Source of the DNA: Breviolum minutum Mf 1.05b.01
Taxonomy: Eukaryota > Sar > Dinophyceae > Suessiales > Symbiodiniaceae
Length of the DNA stretch: 64,000 bases
Reading direction: 5' to 3'
Assembly: GCA_000507305.1 (NCBI GenBank)
Contig: DF239934.1
Location: 1-64,000, forward strand
The notes beneath the pieces are model-generated. The model was given only the letters and a program-made list of their open reading frames with translations, did no database searches and was not told the origin of the DNA. Numbering within the stretch: the stretch's first letter is position 1; each line of letters opens with the position of its first letter. A program made the position numbers and the translations under genes. Positions 15,401-29,300 of the stretch are shown one piece after another.

Positions 15401-17213
15401 CTCCCATCAATCATCCCATGGTTTTTTGAAGATTTTTTTTTAAAGGAAAATAAACTCCCTATCATTAGTCTAGTTGGTGGTTTCAACCCAGTTGAAAAAC
15501 ATGAGTCAAATTGGATGATTTCCCCAAGTTGGGTTCAAAAAATATAAAATCTTTGAGTTGCCACCACCTAGTATTGTATTGATCCCCTACTAAACATGTA
15601 ATACTTCTGGTGGTGACTGACATACTGGGTGTTTAACTGCGTAGCACAATCCCCTACAATTATACCTAAACACACCATGCCAATGCCATCTTATGCCTGA
15701 AACACTGAAACACCCACATCTATCTGATCTGCAAAAGCTATAAATTACTGGTTGGTGGTGTCAACCCCTTTGAAAAATATTGAAACATGTTATATAGATT
15801 ATATAGTCAAATTGGATCATTTCCCCAAATAGGAAATGAAAATTAAACCAACAAAAATTGAAACTACCACCTATAGCTTACGTGTCATTTGATTCTCCGA
15901 ATCTGTTTCGCTCTCAGGACCCCCCGAGGCTCCTGTGGATGTGCTGAAATGCATGCGAACGGTAAATCTTCGCCAAACTTCGTCCGGGCAAAGGTCTGCC
16001 GGAGTTGACAAGGGCGGCATGGGAGGCTTGACGAGACCACGAATCGCGAAGGGTTAGGGAGATAGGAGGCAGAAAACCCTAATGTACTTGTATGGTTGGT
16101 GGTTGAACCAACCCATCTGAAAAATATTAGCCAAATTGGATCATTTCCCCAAGTTGGGTTAAAAAAATAAAACATCTTTGAGTTGCCACCAACCAGTTGT
16201 TTATGATAAAGCAAACCCGCACACCTAGTAACCCCTAATTTAAAGCAGTCAGCTCTGAAAACACAGAACAACAATGTCAAGTTCGCCAACCTGCTCGGTT
16301 GGTCCCCCAAAAAGAAGTTTATAGAAAGGACCCACGGAGGTTTTCTGCTTGGAAGATCATCCCATTTAGTAAGTAGTTTAGGATCACCCCTATGTCCCCT
16401 AAGCCACAAAACAACCCTTAGGAAGGGGAAAAACCCTTAGTCAGGGGACTAAGAAAACCACTTACGAGTCCTGGGATGATCCTCCAAGTGGGTCCCAAAT
16501 TGGGGAAAAATCTCAAGCTTCGGTCCGGAGATTCCTTCGGTGTACGCATGGGGCCCTTATCCTCTTGTGAAAGAAGGACCACCCCCAAATCAACAGGCAA
16601 ACAATAGAACTTCAAATCATGGAATATACACCTAACATGGGAAAACCGTGTGTATAAACAGATCCATCTCGGTACCAACAAGTCTAGATATCACTATGTA
16701 TCATCCGTTGACTACATAAATCATCCGCGGTTGCCTCCTAGAATACAGGTACCCAGCAACATGTTTCGGAATTTAAACTCGAAGTGAAACCATTTATTGC
16801 AGGAGTCCGCCACTTATTGGATTGGAACACTTGGAAGCTAACAAAAAAAACACCAATGTGAAACCGTAAAAGAAGATAAAAGAAAGAAGCATCTAGTAGT
16901 TGAGCGAGATGCATTCAGATCGAGGTTTGGGAATCCCCACTTTTCGCAGCTCTTTAATCGCTTTGTCCAAGATCTTTTTTCGCTTGTCCTCAGCGCTGGC
17001 TTGTCAAAAGGTCGTGGCTTGGAAGATACCAAGTTGGCAGTTCCACCCGAGACCCGAGACCAAATGCTCTTGATGTCATGTTGTTTCTAGCTCTTGTTGC
17101 TCTTGTTGCTCTCGTTGCTCTTGATGTTCTTCTTCTTCTTCTTCTTCTTCTTGTTGTTGTTGTTGTTGTTGTCGTTGTCGTTGTCGTTGTCCTTGTCGTT
17201 GTCGTTGTCGTTA

Positions 17214-17258
<45 letters not shown>

Positions 17259-17285
17259 TTGTTGTTGTTGTCGATGTCGATGTGG

Positions 17286-17372
<87 letters not shown>

Positions 17373-20300
17373 TTTCTTGTTGTTCTTCTTCTTGTTGGTG
17401 GAGGAGGAGGTGGTGGTGCTTCTGTTGCTGCTGCTGTTGTTGGTGGTGGTATTTAAAGCATATCAGTTTCAAACGACACCCTCCCATGACATCAAAAAAT
17501 GGCGGGCCACGTTTGAAGAAAATAGCTTGTCCTGGTTTGACTTTCTGAATCAAAAGTTTTTGATCACTGAAACTTTCATGCGATTTCCATTAATACTGGT
17601 TCTCTCACAGGGATCCTTATAATTGTTGATTTTAATCCCTTTATAACTGGGTAGGATCTCATCCCATACATACCCCGAAACAACCGTTTGGGCCCTTTTC
17701 TTCATTGCTCACTTGAGGTTGGCAGTTGATCTCATCATTTCAGCTGCGAAGCTGTTGATGGTTCAGAAATCCCAAACAACCACCTGGGATTTATAAAGCC
17801 TGGTAAATAATGGGATAAGATGATAAGCTACATATCAACTATTGCAGGATTTCTGACACACCAACAGTACGACAAGCACATGCGGGGCGTGTGCGTTGAT
17901 GAGACCATGATGTGGACATGCAAAGGGCGGAACAGCAGATTTGGAAGATAAATTTGAACATATCATTCTGGGATATTCTGGGTGGAAAGGGTTGGGGGGC
18001 TCTTTAATACTGCTGCATCATTATATGTCACTTTGATCAGTCATTTCGAAAACATAATGCAAATCATCTGGTCAAACTATACCTGTGAAGTCAGTTGGCG
18101 GCCAACATGTTGGACCTTGGTCATTTCAAGAGGTTGTGCATATTGACCAACACCTTACAGCCCTAGTGAGGTTGGATGTTTTTTTGTTCTCCGGCAGGTT
18201 GAACCCAACTTCGTGATAGCTTCTCAACCCGAGCATCTGCCGGAAGCATATCAATCTTGTTCAAGATAACCACCTTTGAAGCCGAGGTAATCTCCGGAGA
18301 TGTTTGGAAAACATGGGTTTTCCAACAGCCAAGATATATCCAAATTGAAAGAGACCCTTAACCAACAAATTCAGTGGGTTGATTGGGAGATGTGCTTTCT
18401 TGGCCTTGATAAACTATGTATGATGGCCATGATATCCATGTTTGTTGGGAAACTGTGTAGAATGTGCCGCCAACGACACAAGATATCATAAGAACAGATA
18501 CCCTCCCTGCCATTCCGTGCCATCCCGAAAGGAAATTCATCTTCCAACCATCCATTTGTAGGTGCGAACATATTCGTTTCAGGGAGGGTAATCAGGTCAT
18601 CTCTCACGTTTTTGATAATGCTTCTTTGATGAGAAGATATGAGAAGGGACGTGGCATGTCTTTTGAAGGGTGCCCATAATTTCAGGCTCTTGCAAACTAC
18701 TTGCAGGATTTTTTCACATTTAAAGACACTGACATTTCGGGCCTGCAAAAAAAACGGTCTGACCGCTACAGCAATGTATCTGTGAGAATTAAACAAATGC
18801 ACCTGACGTGAAGCACTGATTGGCGGAACTCCTGCACAATTGGAGGTTTTGGTTTGACTATTATATCCATTATTGAATATTCTTTTCAATTTCTACAGCG
18901 CTTGCAATATGTCACCCTGCAATATCACATGGCATGAGGTTGAAAAAAGAAACACCGTTTTGGAGATATTTTAAGAACACCATTTTTAAGGGTATCTCAT
19001 TGCAAAGCACTGAATTTTATGAAACCAAACATTTTCGAACCTGAGCTGTTTTGGTTCACGTTAAGAGGAACAAAAACAAAAAATGAAAGCCCTACCACGA
19101 TTTGGGATGTTTGGGAGACGTTCCGATGGCACCGAAGAAAACTTGTGCTAAACTTCATCTACCCTGTGATTTTGAGGATTCTGGGGTGCTTTAGCTCCTC
19201 AATTCCTCATTTTATTGGAAAATCCATCCCTTGCTCCAAATCGCTCCCCCAATATTACAAAGTAGTCATGGTTTTAGACTTTGTCAACCAAGGCCAGCTA
19301 CTTGGTGGTTACAGTTTTGATCTCATGGCAACTGGAACATTTTTGGAACTACAAAAAGGCCGAAGCTATTTGGGATTTGGGTGTTTCCAAGAATGGTGGT
19401 ACCCCCAAATCATCCATTTTAATAGGGTTTTCTATTATAAACCATCTATTTTGGGGTACCAGTACCCCTATTTTTGGAAACACCCATTTGGTTTGATATG
19501 TTTGATGCCAAGCCATGCCAAACCATGAGTCTCCACACCAACTGATTGGCCAAGATCTCCGCCACCACCATGCACTCAGCAGTCTGGGTCTGAATACCCT
19601 GTCAGGGTGGTGGAGCTTGGTGATTAAAAATTACACCCCTGAAAACTAACATGGAACCTGAAAATCACCTGTTTGATGAGGAAAATAATCTTCCAAAGCT
19701 CCATTGTTGGGTTCCATGTTAGTTTTCGGGGGAGTACTTCAATGGGAACGGAAGGGCTTGTGGTTGTCATTCCAAGTATACACACCCCCGAAGTTTAACA
19801 GCTCGCCCCTGAAAAAATGGTGGTGGGGAGACAAGCCTGTCCTTTTTTGGGTTCCCGGTAACTTTTCAGGGGCGAACTGATAGTTTTGGGGAGGGTCACA
19901 TCTGCAAATTTCAACTTTTATCCACTCATTATCCACCACCGGAGACGTTTCTAACATCACAGATATAAATATAAAACTAGTTGGTGGTTTCAACCCATTT
20001 GAAAACTGTAGTCAAAATGGGAATCTTCCGCAAATAGGGGTGACATTAAAAATATTTGAAACCAGCACCCAGATAAGTTTCACCAAGTTTTTTTCATAAT
20101 CACCACCGGCCGGTGCGACTCGTAAACCTCGTAAATCACAGGGCCTTGTTGACGTCAATGACCAAAGCGCAAAGGTCAATAATCTGCGCACCACCTGTGA
20201 TGCTTTGCAGTAGCAATCACCAAACATTTCAGGTCCCTAAAATGGAGGTACTCACCTATACAAGCTGTATGTAAGGCTTATTTAAGGGAAAACCCACCCC

Positions 20301-23300
20301 CAAAATAGCCTTATAGGGTTCAGGACCTCCATTTTAGGTACCTGAAAGGCTTGGTGAAGCAATGCCCAAAACCCAAATCGCCGGTGAAACGATCTCCATT
20401 AACCCGGTCTATATATCCGGTCCAACCAAAAGATGAAAGCACAGGATCACCTGATCATCATGTTGCAGTGCAACAATGAGAATCAGATTCTAATCAAATT
20501 CTCCATGGCTATCTAGTTGGTGGTTTCAACCCATTTGAAAAATATTAGTCAAATTGGATCATCTCCCCAGGTAGGGGTGAACATAAAGAATATTTGAGTT
20601 GCCACCACCCAGTTATACAAGCTCTATCCACCAATACCTAGAATTGCAGCTTCCAAACTCCATGATTCACTGTCAAAATTGTCAACTCCTTGCGACTAAG
20701 AGTGAGTGTATAGCAACTCTTCAACCGTCATTCACGCTCACCTAAGGTTTTCTGGTTTGACAGTTAAAAACGGTTCAAACATATTCCCCCTAAATGATGT
20801 TTACAGTCCATGTTACAAAGGATCAACAATGACAATTAATGAATCATAAACAAACAAATCCAAACCTGTTAGCCTGTTAAAAAGATCTCTCAGGACAAGA
20901 CGAAAACCACTTTGCCGCAGGGATGGGAAAAATCCGTCCTACCACCTGTGATATTACCTGCAAATACTTGCTATCAACCGGTGCAAGATCTGGTTGGTAG
21001 TTTTTCACGCTATCTACATAGAGGTATCAACCGGTGTAATGATTTTTAATCTGCTGGTAAGGTTTCACTGAAAAGCCTACACGTTGAACGACGCCCTGTT
21101 GGAGATAGGATGAGAGATCTGGTTAAACATGTTACCCTAGACATCTAGACATCTCGGGTCTAACCATAGAAACATGTATGCAGTTGTTTGCATTCTAAAT
21201 GCAACTCACCCTAAGGATCATTGGACCCGCAAAACTGGCAATTTTGAGGACCCTAACCCTGCTATACAGGTTCAAACCCTTCCATTGGAGGGTCCAAGAT
21301 GCTTAGGGCAGAACATTTCTGTACATTTCGAGCGAGACAGAAAGACAAAGAGAGAGAAATCGGAGGGAAAAACATATTGTATTAGATGAAGATGGTTGAG
21401 TCAAAACCTCTAATCATAAAATGGGTTCAATTCAGTTTTATATCTTAATCATGCAGTCTAAATGGTACAAATTATACAATAATTATACATATGATATTGA
21501 AGTTGGTGGTTTCACCCCATCTGAAAAATATTTTCTTCAAACTGGCTTCATCATCCCCCAATTTTCGGTCTGAAAATTCCAAAAAAATGTTTGAGTTGCA
21601 ATCCCACCTAGTATATTGTATGCATTTACCCAGTTTTTTCCCCATCTCCTATTCCAGCCATTGGATCCATCCTCCCCTTGTGCCTATGACGGTGCGGATG
21701 AGGGATGCATGTCCAGGACAATCTACCAAGCACCATTGAATGGCATCGTAGCCTTCAGCCTGCACTGGAGCAGTGGGTCACATCATGTTCGGTCACGGCC
21801 AATCAATCCACTACTTTTTGGGATGTCCCAGGAAGTTAGGATTTTTATTGGTGGTAAATGGGTGTTGTAACCTACTTGTAAATGGATGATATTGGGGTTA
21901 TAACCAACTTACTAACCTTTTACTAAGTTCCTGGGACATCCAAGTAACTTCGTGAAAACTTAAGAAATGCATCATGGAAATCCAGCAGCGCAAATGGCAA
22001 ATTACTAGTAGTTTTCCCTAAGATTCTATAAAAATTATTTCTAAAATCTGGACTACTCCCCTGAAAACTAACATGTCCCCTGAAAATCAATGGTTGGAAG
22101 ATGTATTCCCTACTAAAATAGTCCCTTTTNNNNNNNNNNNNNNNNNNNNNNNNNNNNNNCCCCTGAAAACTAACATGTCCCCTGAAAATCAATGGTTGGA
22201 AGATGTATTCCCTACTAAAATAGTCCCTTTTTTTGGGACATGTTAGTTTTCAGGGGGTGTAACGTTACTTTTTGGGAGATTCCTTTAGTAAATCACCATT
22301 TTTGGTGACTTTCAGCTGACCAACTTCTCTGAAGCCTTTGTACCGGGACCTAAGAAATTACATGTGCCAACCCCCCCCCAAACGTACCCCACCCTCCCTA
22401 GAAACAAAGGTACCCTCCCAAAATTTAACATAACACCTGAAAATAAGACATCCAAAAAGGGATGGCTAACATTCCAATCATCCATTTTCAGGTGCTATGT
22501 TAGTGCCAAAGAGGAAGGTTTAATGAGGCCTTATTTCTGGGGGGAAGGTACGTTAAGTTCGTTGACCAGCCAGAAATTGTCATGTTGTACCAGTCGCCTT
22601 GGTAGGTTGTGCAACATGTTAGAGTTTGGTACCATGATGACACAGTTTTGCACATGGAAGCACCATTGTAGTACTTCATCAAACCTTCGAATCAATCACA
22701 AGTCACAAGTGATGTAATATATCTAGTAGAACGCCGTGGTGTTTTATGAGGACGAATGCTTTTTTTCTGAGGAAAAGTGAACATGAATGTTTATCAAAAC
22801 ACGCCGTGTGCCAACTACCAAAATTGCTGGTGCAATTACGTTACTGACTTCGTCATGCATCATATAATGACCAGAGTGAATGACAAGTTAGTGATACGCC
22901 AGTTGGTGTACTTAAATCTTCTACAACGAGAAACCTGCAAAAAAAAAGAGAATTCTTCGGTCATTCTAAAATATATACCCTCCCTGAAACTAACACATTT
23001 TCGCCCCCTAAAAACAGGCCCAAACCCTGCCCCAAAAGGAAGCCGGATCGTCTGACCCAACCATCCATTTTCAGGTGCAAAAAATGTTAGTTTCAGGGGC
23101 GGTAGTTGTTTTAGGATGAAACAAGACTTGGCGTTCAACCTCCCAGACCCTTCTATTTTGTAAACATGATGGATGTGAACAGTTTTCGAATCAGCAAAAG
23201 TCATGAAGGGCTGAATGAAGGGCCCAGTGGTGTTTTCAAGACTTCCCTCCATAATTATATATTCTATTCTTGGCTGAATTTTTCCAAGTGTTTCGGATTG

Positions 23301-26300
23301 GTTTCTGGTTGGGTGGTTGTTCCAGTTGGTTTCTTGTGAGGGCATGTTGCAATCCTTGTATGTATACAAAAAAAATATGTAATGTATACCTAATATCAAT
23401 CTATTTATATCTTGGATGTTTCCAAAAATAGGGGTACCCCAAAATGAATGATTTATAATGGAAAACCCTATTAGAATGGATGATTTGGGGATACGATTAT
23501 TTTTGGAAACACCCATATACATTTTATACGTATAGATCTGATGACATAAGAGTTGTGCAATGCCAACTCCCTGCCCTTAGCGGTTTGAGTAAACAGTTGA
23601 ACTTCCAGGAAGTCCACCGAAAAATCGCAGCATCACATCCAGTGAAACCTAACGGAAATGCACCCCAGAAATTGAACGAATTGATACCAAAAAATGGCCA
23701 TATTTCCCATAGGATCCATGTATGGTATATTTACCTACATTTACCATAAAAATCAACCGTTCATGTAGGTAAATATACCATACATGGATCCTATGGGTTT
23801 GAAAGGAGTCCACCTTTTCCAAGGCCCATCATTTTGGATATTTTGGGGCAAACTCCAAGCCGTTCGTTTTTTCAAACGGGTGTCCACCCCCTGCAAAAAT
23901 CGACGGTTTTTAGTTGGAGATTCCGGACTTGGAAAAACCCACCATTTTTGGACACCGGATCCACCTGGATGTGCTCCGGAGCATCGGTGGAAAAAGACGA
24001 AAAACCCAGGTCCAGGGTAATACCACGCTCCTGAAAGACATGGCTCCCATGGGTCCACGGGTCGTTTTGCGTTCGTGATACAAAGGTTGATGGTTGGTTG
24101 AAATCCAAATCTCCCCATTATTTGACAGAGTTTTGGAATCCAAACGGTGGTTGGCCTTGGGATTTCTGAACCATCAACAATATCTGAATAGCTCCAATCC
24201 TGCAAGCAGTTGATAATTATATTTGTGTTAGCATAATTTGTTTGCCAGGGTTTGATTTATCAATGTAGGACATTGTCGTCAAAATAGATGGGTACAGTCC
24301 CGTAAAAGGGGAGACTAGTCTAACGGCACATCTAGACCAATACTAGATTAGAACTGTGCCATGGTTGGTTAAATATCATCATGCAAATAGAAATACATGA
24401 TCATTCTAACTACAGTTATATATAAATATATATTCTAGCAACTATCAGAACATTCAGACCCTAAACATCCAAACACCTCCTGAGACGGTATTTGGATCCC
24501 CAAAATTTACCCAACATACCTTCTCAGGATGTATTTGGATGTCGACAGGGAGCTTTAACTTAGCTGCACATAGACAGGGTTACGGGGTTACAACCCTTCA
24601 TATGGGAAAATGGTTGGGTAACCCTATAACCCTGGACCTATGTGCAGCTGAGTTCAGGTATGCCAAGGTATAAACATCGAATCTATACAATAATCCCCAC
24701 ATCCCTGGGTAGAAAAAAAATCATCTCCTAAAAAACCCCTAAAACAAATAGGGGTTTTTAACCACCTCCCGTTTTTGGTTATCAAAAATTCCCATCCTTC
24801 CCCTCAAGCTTCAACTGAACTCCTGCGACTCTCGGCTTTTGTCCATCGACGCCGTGGAGGTCACCTAAAATAGGTGAGTTTGAATGGATTGCGGAAGATG
24901 AAGTTCCGGGGTGTTCACTCATGTGATGTTTGGTATAGATATACGTGTATATATATATAGACAATCTATACAATCTATCTATACGTATATATATATATAT
25001 ACACAGTATATGTCTATAGAGCTTAGATTTATGATGTAAACATATGTTTTTTGAATAAAACCAAATATAACATAGCATCCCAAGAAATCCTAATAAAGTG
25101 ACTTTTTCAAAGGACACGTTTTATAGTACCATATCATATACCTCCCCATGAAACATCATTTTGATGCCTACTATTTGATTTTTAGACACATGGATCGTCA
25201 GCAACTCATTATCAAACCTTGAGAAAACCATTCAAACTGAAGGCTCAAATCTCAACAAAAACACAGTGGGGTCGACTCACTCCAAAACCCTTGGGTAAAC
25301 AAAACGAAGTCGACTACAAACTTGGATTTTTTCCGTCTGTTTGACATAAGCAAGATGTTTCGCTCCCAACCCCACCAATCAAACGGAAAAAAAAAAACAA
25401 AGTTGCAACAGCTGATTGGTTTTGTCGCCAAGCTGCCTACTTCACTGCTAGGTTACTGTAAAAAAAGGGGTATGCGGTATACATGATGTCAATGTGCATT
25501 TCGTCTGGCAATCAAATTGACTGTATATTCTCCATGTATGGTTATATTTACCTACTTTGGATCGACCAGATTCTTTTAAATGTCAATGGATGAAAGTAAA
25601 TGTATCTGATATGTAAACATAAAAATATACACTACGTATATTTAAATAAATATATACACACACTCTCTGTCTCTCTCTAGAAATATAAATATATATATAT
25701 ATATATTCATGCAAACAGTTTCATTGACTAATCATATCCGTTCTGGCTTCTGTTTAGTCAATTGCGCACCCCAGCGAAAGGAATTTTCGATCTTTTCCGA
25801 TTTCTTGAGTTTTTTTTGCTTAAGCACTCATTCCAGTGTGACTTGGATCTACCCCATGCAATCGCTCGTCACCAGGTCACTAGGATGACATGAAACATTT
25901 GTTAGCATCCAACCAAAAACCTAAGCAAAAATCCCACTCATTTAAACCACAACTGCATCCTGGGGCCCGGAGGGGTAGATCCAGGTCGTGATCCAAGACA
26001 TACATTCCAGGGTAGCTGAGTCCCGATGATTTTCCTCTTCCATAGGTGGGATAATCGTCCCATTTAGGATACGTGGTTAATAACCATGGTGATGGTAGTA
26101 AGTCCCCTAAGGATCGGGTTGTTTCCCTTCCAAATGGCCTTTTTATGGCTTATAATCCTGACTACTTACTAAGTGGGGTGATCCTCCAAGTACATAGGTG
26201 TTTCCCAAAATAGGGAAACACCTAAAATGGATGGTGAAAATACTGGACAACCCTATGAAAATGGATGATTTGGGGGGAAAAAACCCCTTATTTTTGGGAA

Positions 26301-29300
26301 ACATCCACATTGATCCATTGCTCTAAGTTTTACTATTTAAGTCATCACCTTCAACCACCTTCCTCCTCCAAGCCACTGTCGACAGCATGCGACCTGGGGC
26401 CCAGGTCCCAAGAGGCCCCTCAAGAAAATGTCCGGTGGTTCGAATCCTGGTCCTAATCCTGTGTCTAGTTGGTGGTTTCAGCCCATTTGAAAAATACTAG
26501 TCAAATTGGGTTCATCTCCCCAAGTAGGGATGAAAATAAAAAATGATTGAAACCACCACCTAGGTGTTGTTTTCTTGGAGAAAACGAGGTGTTGTCCTTT
26601 GTATTTCATTTCCCCTTCTTATCCATTTTTGATGGTAATATCATTGACCTATCATGGCTATGAGTGGTAGTATCGTAAGTTTTCACCGTTTTCACCTATA
26701 TGTTCTATATACAAACAATTTGCTTAGAATCACTTTTTGCGCTGGAAAACAGCTGACAGCACAGCGGATCCGTCAAAAACCATGGATATTTCTGGTCTGA
26801 TGACTCCGAAGTTTGGGAGTTCCAAGCCATTTCCTGAGAAGAAAAATGGAACATACATCATGCCCAGCTCCTTTCTAGCATCAAAGGTGTTTCAAGAATC
26901 TGGGTACATTGCGAAAAATGAGCCACGAAAAAAACCAGGCCATACTTTCCATTATACTGGTTGTTTAATAGGGATCCTTGTAAGGGCTTAATATAATCCC
27001 AACATAACTGAGTAGTATAATTCACTATATATCCTAAAACAATCAGTTTATTTTTCATTGCTATATGAATCTATATGAATTTCCTGCTACATTGTTGAAT
27101 CATTCTTGACGGACATAAAGTTATAGACATCTACAGTTTTCATCAACATCATCAACCTAACCATCTGAGGACATTGTATGATGTTGAAGCACCAAAATAA
27201 TCCTTATCCCCCTTCAATTATACTAGTTAATAAAGCCAACTTATGGATAATTGGTGGTTTGTGGCCCGGTAGTTTGGGATTCTAGGGATATCCCATGTGT
27301 AACAATCCCTTTCATTTTCGGGGATCCGGTCGGAATCCAAACCCACCAGAAAGGCGGGCCCCATGGGAAAACAACCAACCTCCAATTGATCTGCAAAAGG
27401 CTTCCCTCCCTGAAACTAACATATCCCCTGAAAATTCACCCCTGGAATCTCGGAGATTCCGGACTTGGAAACGTTTCCATCATTTTCAGGTGCTTTTTGT
27501 ATGTTAGCTTCAGGGAGTGTATTTAATACTTCACCGATCAATGGAGTTTCCTGGTTCCCTTAATAGGTGGGATCGGTGATATATAATCACCCAATTCTGC
27601 AGCTTTTTTCCGCTTATATACCACTTATATATGGATGTTTCCGAAAATAGGGGTACCCCAAAAATGGATGGTTTATAATGGAAAACCCTATTAAAATGGA
27701 TGATTTGGGGGTACCACCATTTTTTGGAAACACCCATATTGCCTCCTTGGGTGATTTTTGTTTTTCACCTACCAATCCCACCTGTCCAGGGAACCTTTCG
27801 AAACAGCTATCTTTTCAAAACCGAGCTTCAGATTGAAGTTTTTCCACTGTCGATGTGGCCCAAGACGCCCAAGTTCACATTGAGAGCCTCTGCAGGAGTC
27901 GTGGGTCATTTTCCAGCGGAGAAAATCACACCCAAAAGGAGCCCCTTTTAAAAGGGAAGATATACCCAATGAATATACCCAATAAATACCCATGTGATAT
28001 AAGGTGTATTTGTTAAGGGTACGTACCATTTTCCCTATGAATGGTGGACGTCAGAAGAAAATAACGTCACACATGCTGTGCTGCTACCTCAGGTATGACA
28101 CAAAGGGTCAGAAGTCAATCTATAACCACATAATCGAAACATGAGCAAATATATGCATGAATTAATGTCACATATAAATATAAATATATACGTATACATG
28201 GGCAGATTTACTGTTTGTGAATGGAACAACTTCTATAGTCAACTAACAATCAGTCCCCTTGCACCACCAAATTATCAGTAGGTTGCGAATGAAGCACAGT
28301 GACATTGTGAGAAAACTTCTGTAGTTATCCACAATCCGTTTTTTCTAAAAGCGGAGAATGTGTTCATTGAGATTCATGTGAACTACCAACTACCGCACCA
28401 CCACATTTTGGTGCCCTCCCGTTACAGAAAGAGTATGGCGCCACTGGAAGGTCTGCAATCTCAGTGCTATATATTTAAGGAACAAAGTTGAACAACGTGA
28501 TATTTTTCTGTCACAAATTGTCCCAGAAAAGAGACAAATTGCTCAAGTCCAAAAAACTTCAGCAATGCCCTAGACATGATCAGCATTTTTAGTTGGATAT
28601 TGTGTGGACAAAATTTCCTGGAAAGCTTTGAAGTACAACAAAGCTGAACTTCAAGGAAGGAACTTTGAATCATAGACTATAGATAATTAGCTGGTACATG
28701 TTGGTGCCTATAGAATTTGCTACTCTCTTGAGGGTACCCCACCTGTTCCTTAGGAGATCAAAAGCAATGATTCTGATACTACTAATGGTGTATTATTGAA
28801 AAAATACTACGTTTTATCCAAATTAAACATAGTTGACATGTTGTAATGATTGTGCATGGTATGAAATTATGATTTAGCATTCTACCAAAGATGCATTTAA
28901 AGATTCCAGTTTCGAACAATATCATACAGAACACCACAAGATTCCAGTGCACTTCCTGAAACTATCAGCGTTTTTGGCCGTTTTCGCCCCTGAAAAAAGG
29001 CCGAACCATGGTGATCGTAAGTCCCCTAAGTAGGGTTGTTCCCCTTCCAAATGGCTTGAATGGCTTATAAATGGGGGTTACTAACCACTTACTAAGTGGG
29101 ATGATCCTCCAAGTACTGGAATTGTCGCCTCCAAAAGCAAACTAAAACAAACTTCCTGTGATCCAACATCAACGGCGCAAAACTTCCACATCTAGTCCCT
29201 TGTAATGCAGCAATGCTGGATACTCCAGCTGTGTCAGTTTGGGTTTTCAAAAACCACCAGCTTTCAAGTGGATCACAGGACTTGAAAGGTTCTGGAAACA

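Noticed and set aside
15918..15961. Plus-strand exon with excellent splice sites (cgctctcag|G and AACG|gtaaat)
   Set aside because: It overlaps the antisense of the eEFSec exon, whose protein match and phase are decisive.
15885..16409. 174-codon open frame on the minus strand as a gene
   Set aside because: Only 75 bases (15921-15995) are an eEFSec exon; the rest is family-1 and family-2 repeat and intron.
16990..17553. Poly-Thr, poly-Val and poly-Leu open frames up to 187 codons
   Set aside because: Pure products of the trinucleotide array; no sequence outside it is shared with a protein.
22860..23522. The longest non-microsatellite open frame, 220 codons on the minus strand
   Set aside because: It runs through a family-4 and a family-3 element; the phrases GFSIINHSFWGTPIFGN and LKLTFFAPENGWL are translations of those repeats and recur at other copies.
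26400..26450. tRNA-like T-arm (ggtggttcgaatcctgg)
   Set aside because: No matching acceptor stem, D-arm or anticodon arm can be drawn around it.
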